DNA of 6,613 nt. Source: JAVRLS01 sp031961205. GTDB lineage: Archaea; Thermoplasmatota; Thermoplasmata; Thermoplasmatales; Thermoplasmataceae. Position numbers and translations under genes: made by a program. A model generated the notes under the pieces. That model had not been told where the DNA came from. It saw only the letters and a list, made by a program, of their open reading frames with translations, and searched no databases. The first letter of the stretch is position 1. Each line of letters opens with the position of its first letter. The stretch covers positions 1 through 6,613 of the forward strand of contig JAVRLS010000054.1 of assembly GCA_031961205.1 (NCBI GenBank), written 5' to 3'. Positions 5,990 to 6,613 of the stretch are shown here, one piece after another.

Positions 5990-6613
5990 CTATTTTCCCT
6001 TCGCAGACGCTTCCAGTTCCTCCTCTGAAATTATGTTAACCCTCCTGCCGGCATGCTTTACGACATCCGGATTCCTCCTTGACAGGAATATTATGTAAAC
6101 AACCATCAAAACGACGTAAATAGAGGTTGCTTCTACAGCCTGTGTTATCGGGAAGACGGGTGGTACAATAGATTCGTAGAGCACAAAAATGAATATTGCG
6201 GTGGCAATTGACGGGAGTATGTAGTGCTCTATCGGATGGGTTATGCGGTGAAAGCCCACATGCTTTTCCCTGAGGCGCTTGAAAAGCGTCATTACCGAGG
6301 TGTTGAGCATCAGATGCACCGATATAAGGCCGACCAGGGCCATGGTGGACAGCATATCAAATGAATACTCGAGTATCATGTCGATATTCGATATGTTATG
6401 TGAAGTTATCAGGTAAAGTGGAGGATAACCCATGGCAAGTTCAATTGAGAACGGCACTATCATTGACATCATTACAGATACTATTGCTATGAATATCAGT
6501 GCTATGTACGGGCTTCCGAATCTTTTGCTTATCCTTGAAAAGGCCTCGGGTATAACGCGGTCCCTGGCCATTGAGAAATATACCCTCCCGGCATTTGCCT
6601 GCATTGCAACACC
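5990..6613 (-). CDS. APC-superfamily amino acid permease, C-terminal part (cut by window edge)
   Basis: The frame stays open to the right edge, so only the last 207 residues are visible; the ATG at 6604 is an internal methionine. Close to the visible start is NAGRVYFSMARDRVIP, followed by FGSPYIALI, which is the loop typical of amino acid-polyamine-organocation permeases (compare the common SR-x-x-x-x-MARDG-x-x-P pattern) before a late transmembrane helix. Four further hydrophobic segments are visible at about 35-54, 85-111, 131-149 and 159-177 counted from the edge, matching the last helices of a 12-helix protein, with a charged cytoplasmic tail of about 30 residues. It probably carries an amino acid or polyamine driven by the proton gradient, which is steep in acidophiles. 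Its TAG stop is one base before the ATG of the DppD-like ATPase. The specificity cannot be told from this fragment. Confidence 0.85.
   Translation of the reverse strand, partial: GVAMQANAGRVYFSMARDRVIPEAFSRISKRFGSPYIALIFIAIVSVMMSMIVPFSIELAMGYPPLYLITSHNISNIDMILEYSFDMLSTMALVGLISVHLMLNTSVMTLFKRLREKHVGFHRITHPIEHYILPSIATAIFIFVLYESIVPPVFPITQAVEATSIYVVLMVVYIIFLSRRNPDVVKHAGRRVNIISEEELEASAKGK

Noticed and set aside
5990..6604. Reading the permease as a complete 204-residue protein starting at ATG 6604.
   Set aside because: The frame continues open to the edge, the visible part begins within a conserved internal loop, and only four or so of about twelve helices are present.

Overview
The window looks like a chromosomal segment from a thermoacidophilic euryarchaeon of the Thermoplasmatales (Thermoplasma and relatives). 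The reasons are a transketolase split into two genes, an adjacent 223-residue transaldolase that matches my memory of the Thermoplasma acidophilum enzyme closely, heavy use of ATA (Ile) and AGG (Arg) codons, archaeal TATA-like promoters and T-tract terminators. The genus cannot be fixed from the sequence alone.

Left part, plus strand: an AT-rich leader (1-173) holds a strong inverted repeat over the presumed TATA region. It precedes a 12-helix Major Facilitator Superfamily transporter (174-1325) that is probably read from a leaderless or near-leaderless mRNA. After a short intergenic region with a T-tract terminator and a new promoter comes a tight three-gene operon (1512-3938): transketolase N-terminal subunit, transketolase C-terminal subunit and transaldolase. 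The reading frames overlap by about 11 nt and 4 nt. Together they encode the core of the non-oxidative pentose phosphate pathway, interconverting pentose phosphates with fructose-6-phosphate and glyceraldehyde-3-phosphate.

Middle: a 357-bp convergent intergenic region (3939-4295) contains T-rich termination signals for both flanking operons, a perfect 9+1+9 palindrome and no convincing gene.

Right part, minus strand, read right to left: the C-terminal third or so of an APC-superfamily amino acid permease, cut by the window edge, is followed after one base by an Opp/Dpp-type ABC ATPase. That gene overlaps a second Opp/Dpp-type ATPase by 20 nt. The spacing argues for one operon. The most unusual observation is here: both ATPases keep Walker A, Walker B and the catalytic glutamate, but both lack the switch (H-loop) histidine (Ser in one, Gln in the other). 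The first also has a degenerate LSGGQ signature while keeping the four-cysteine C-terminal domain of DppD-like proteins. The gene next to them is a secondary-type permease rather than a DppB/DppC membrane subunit.
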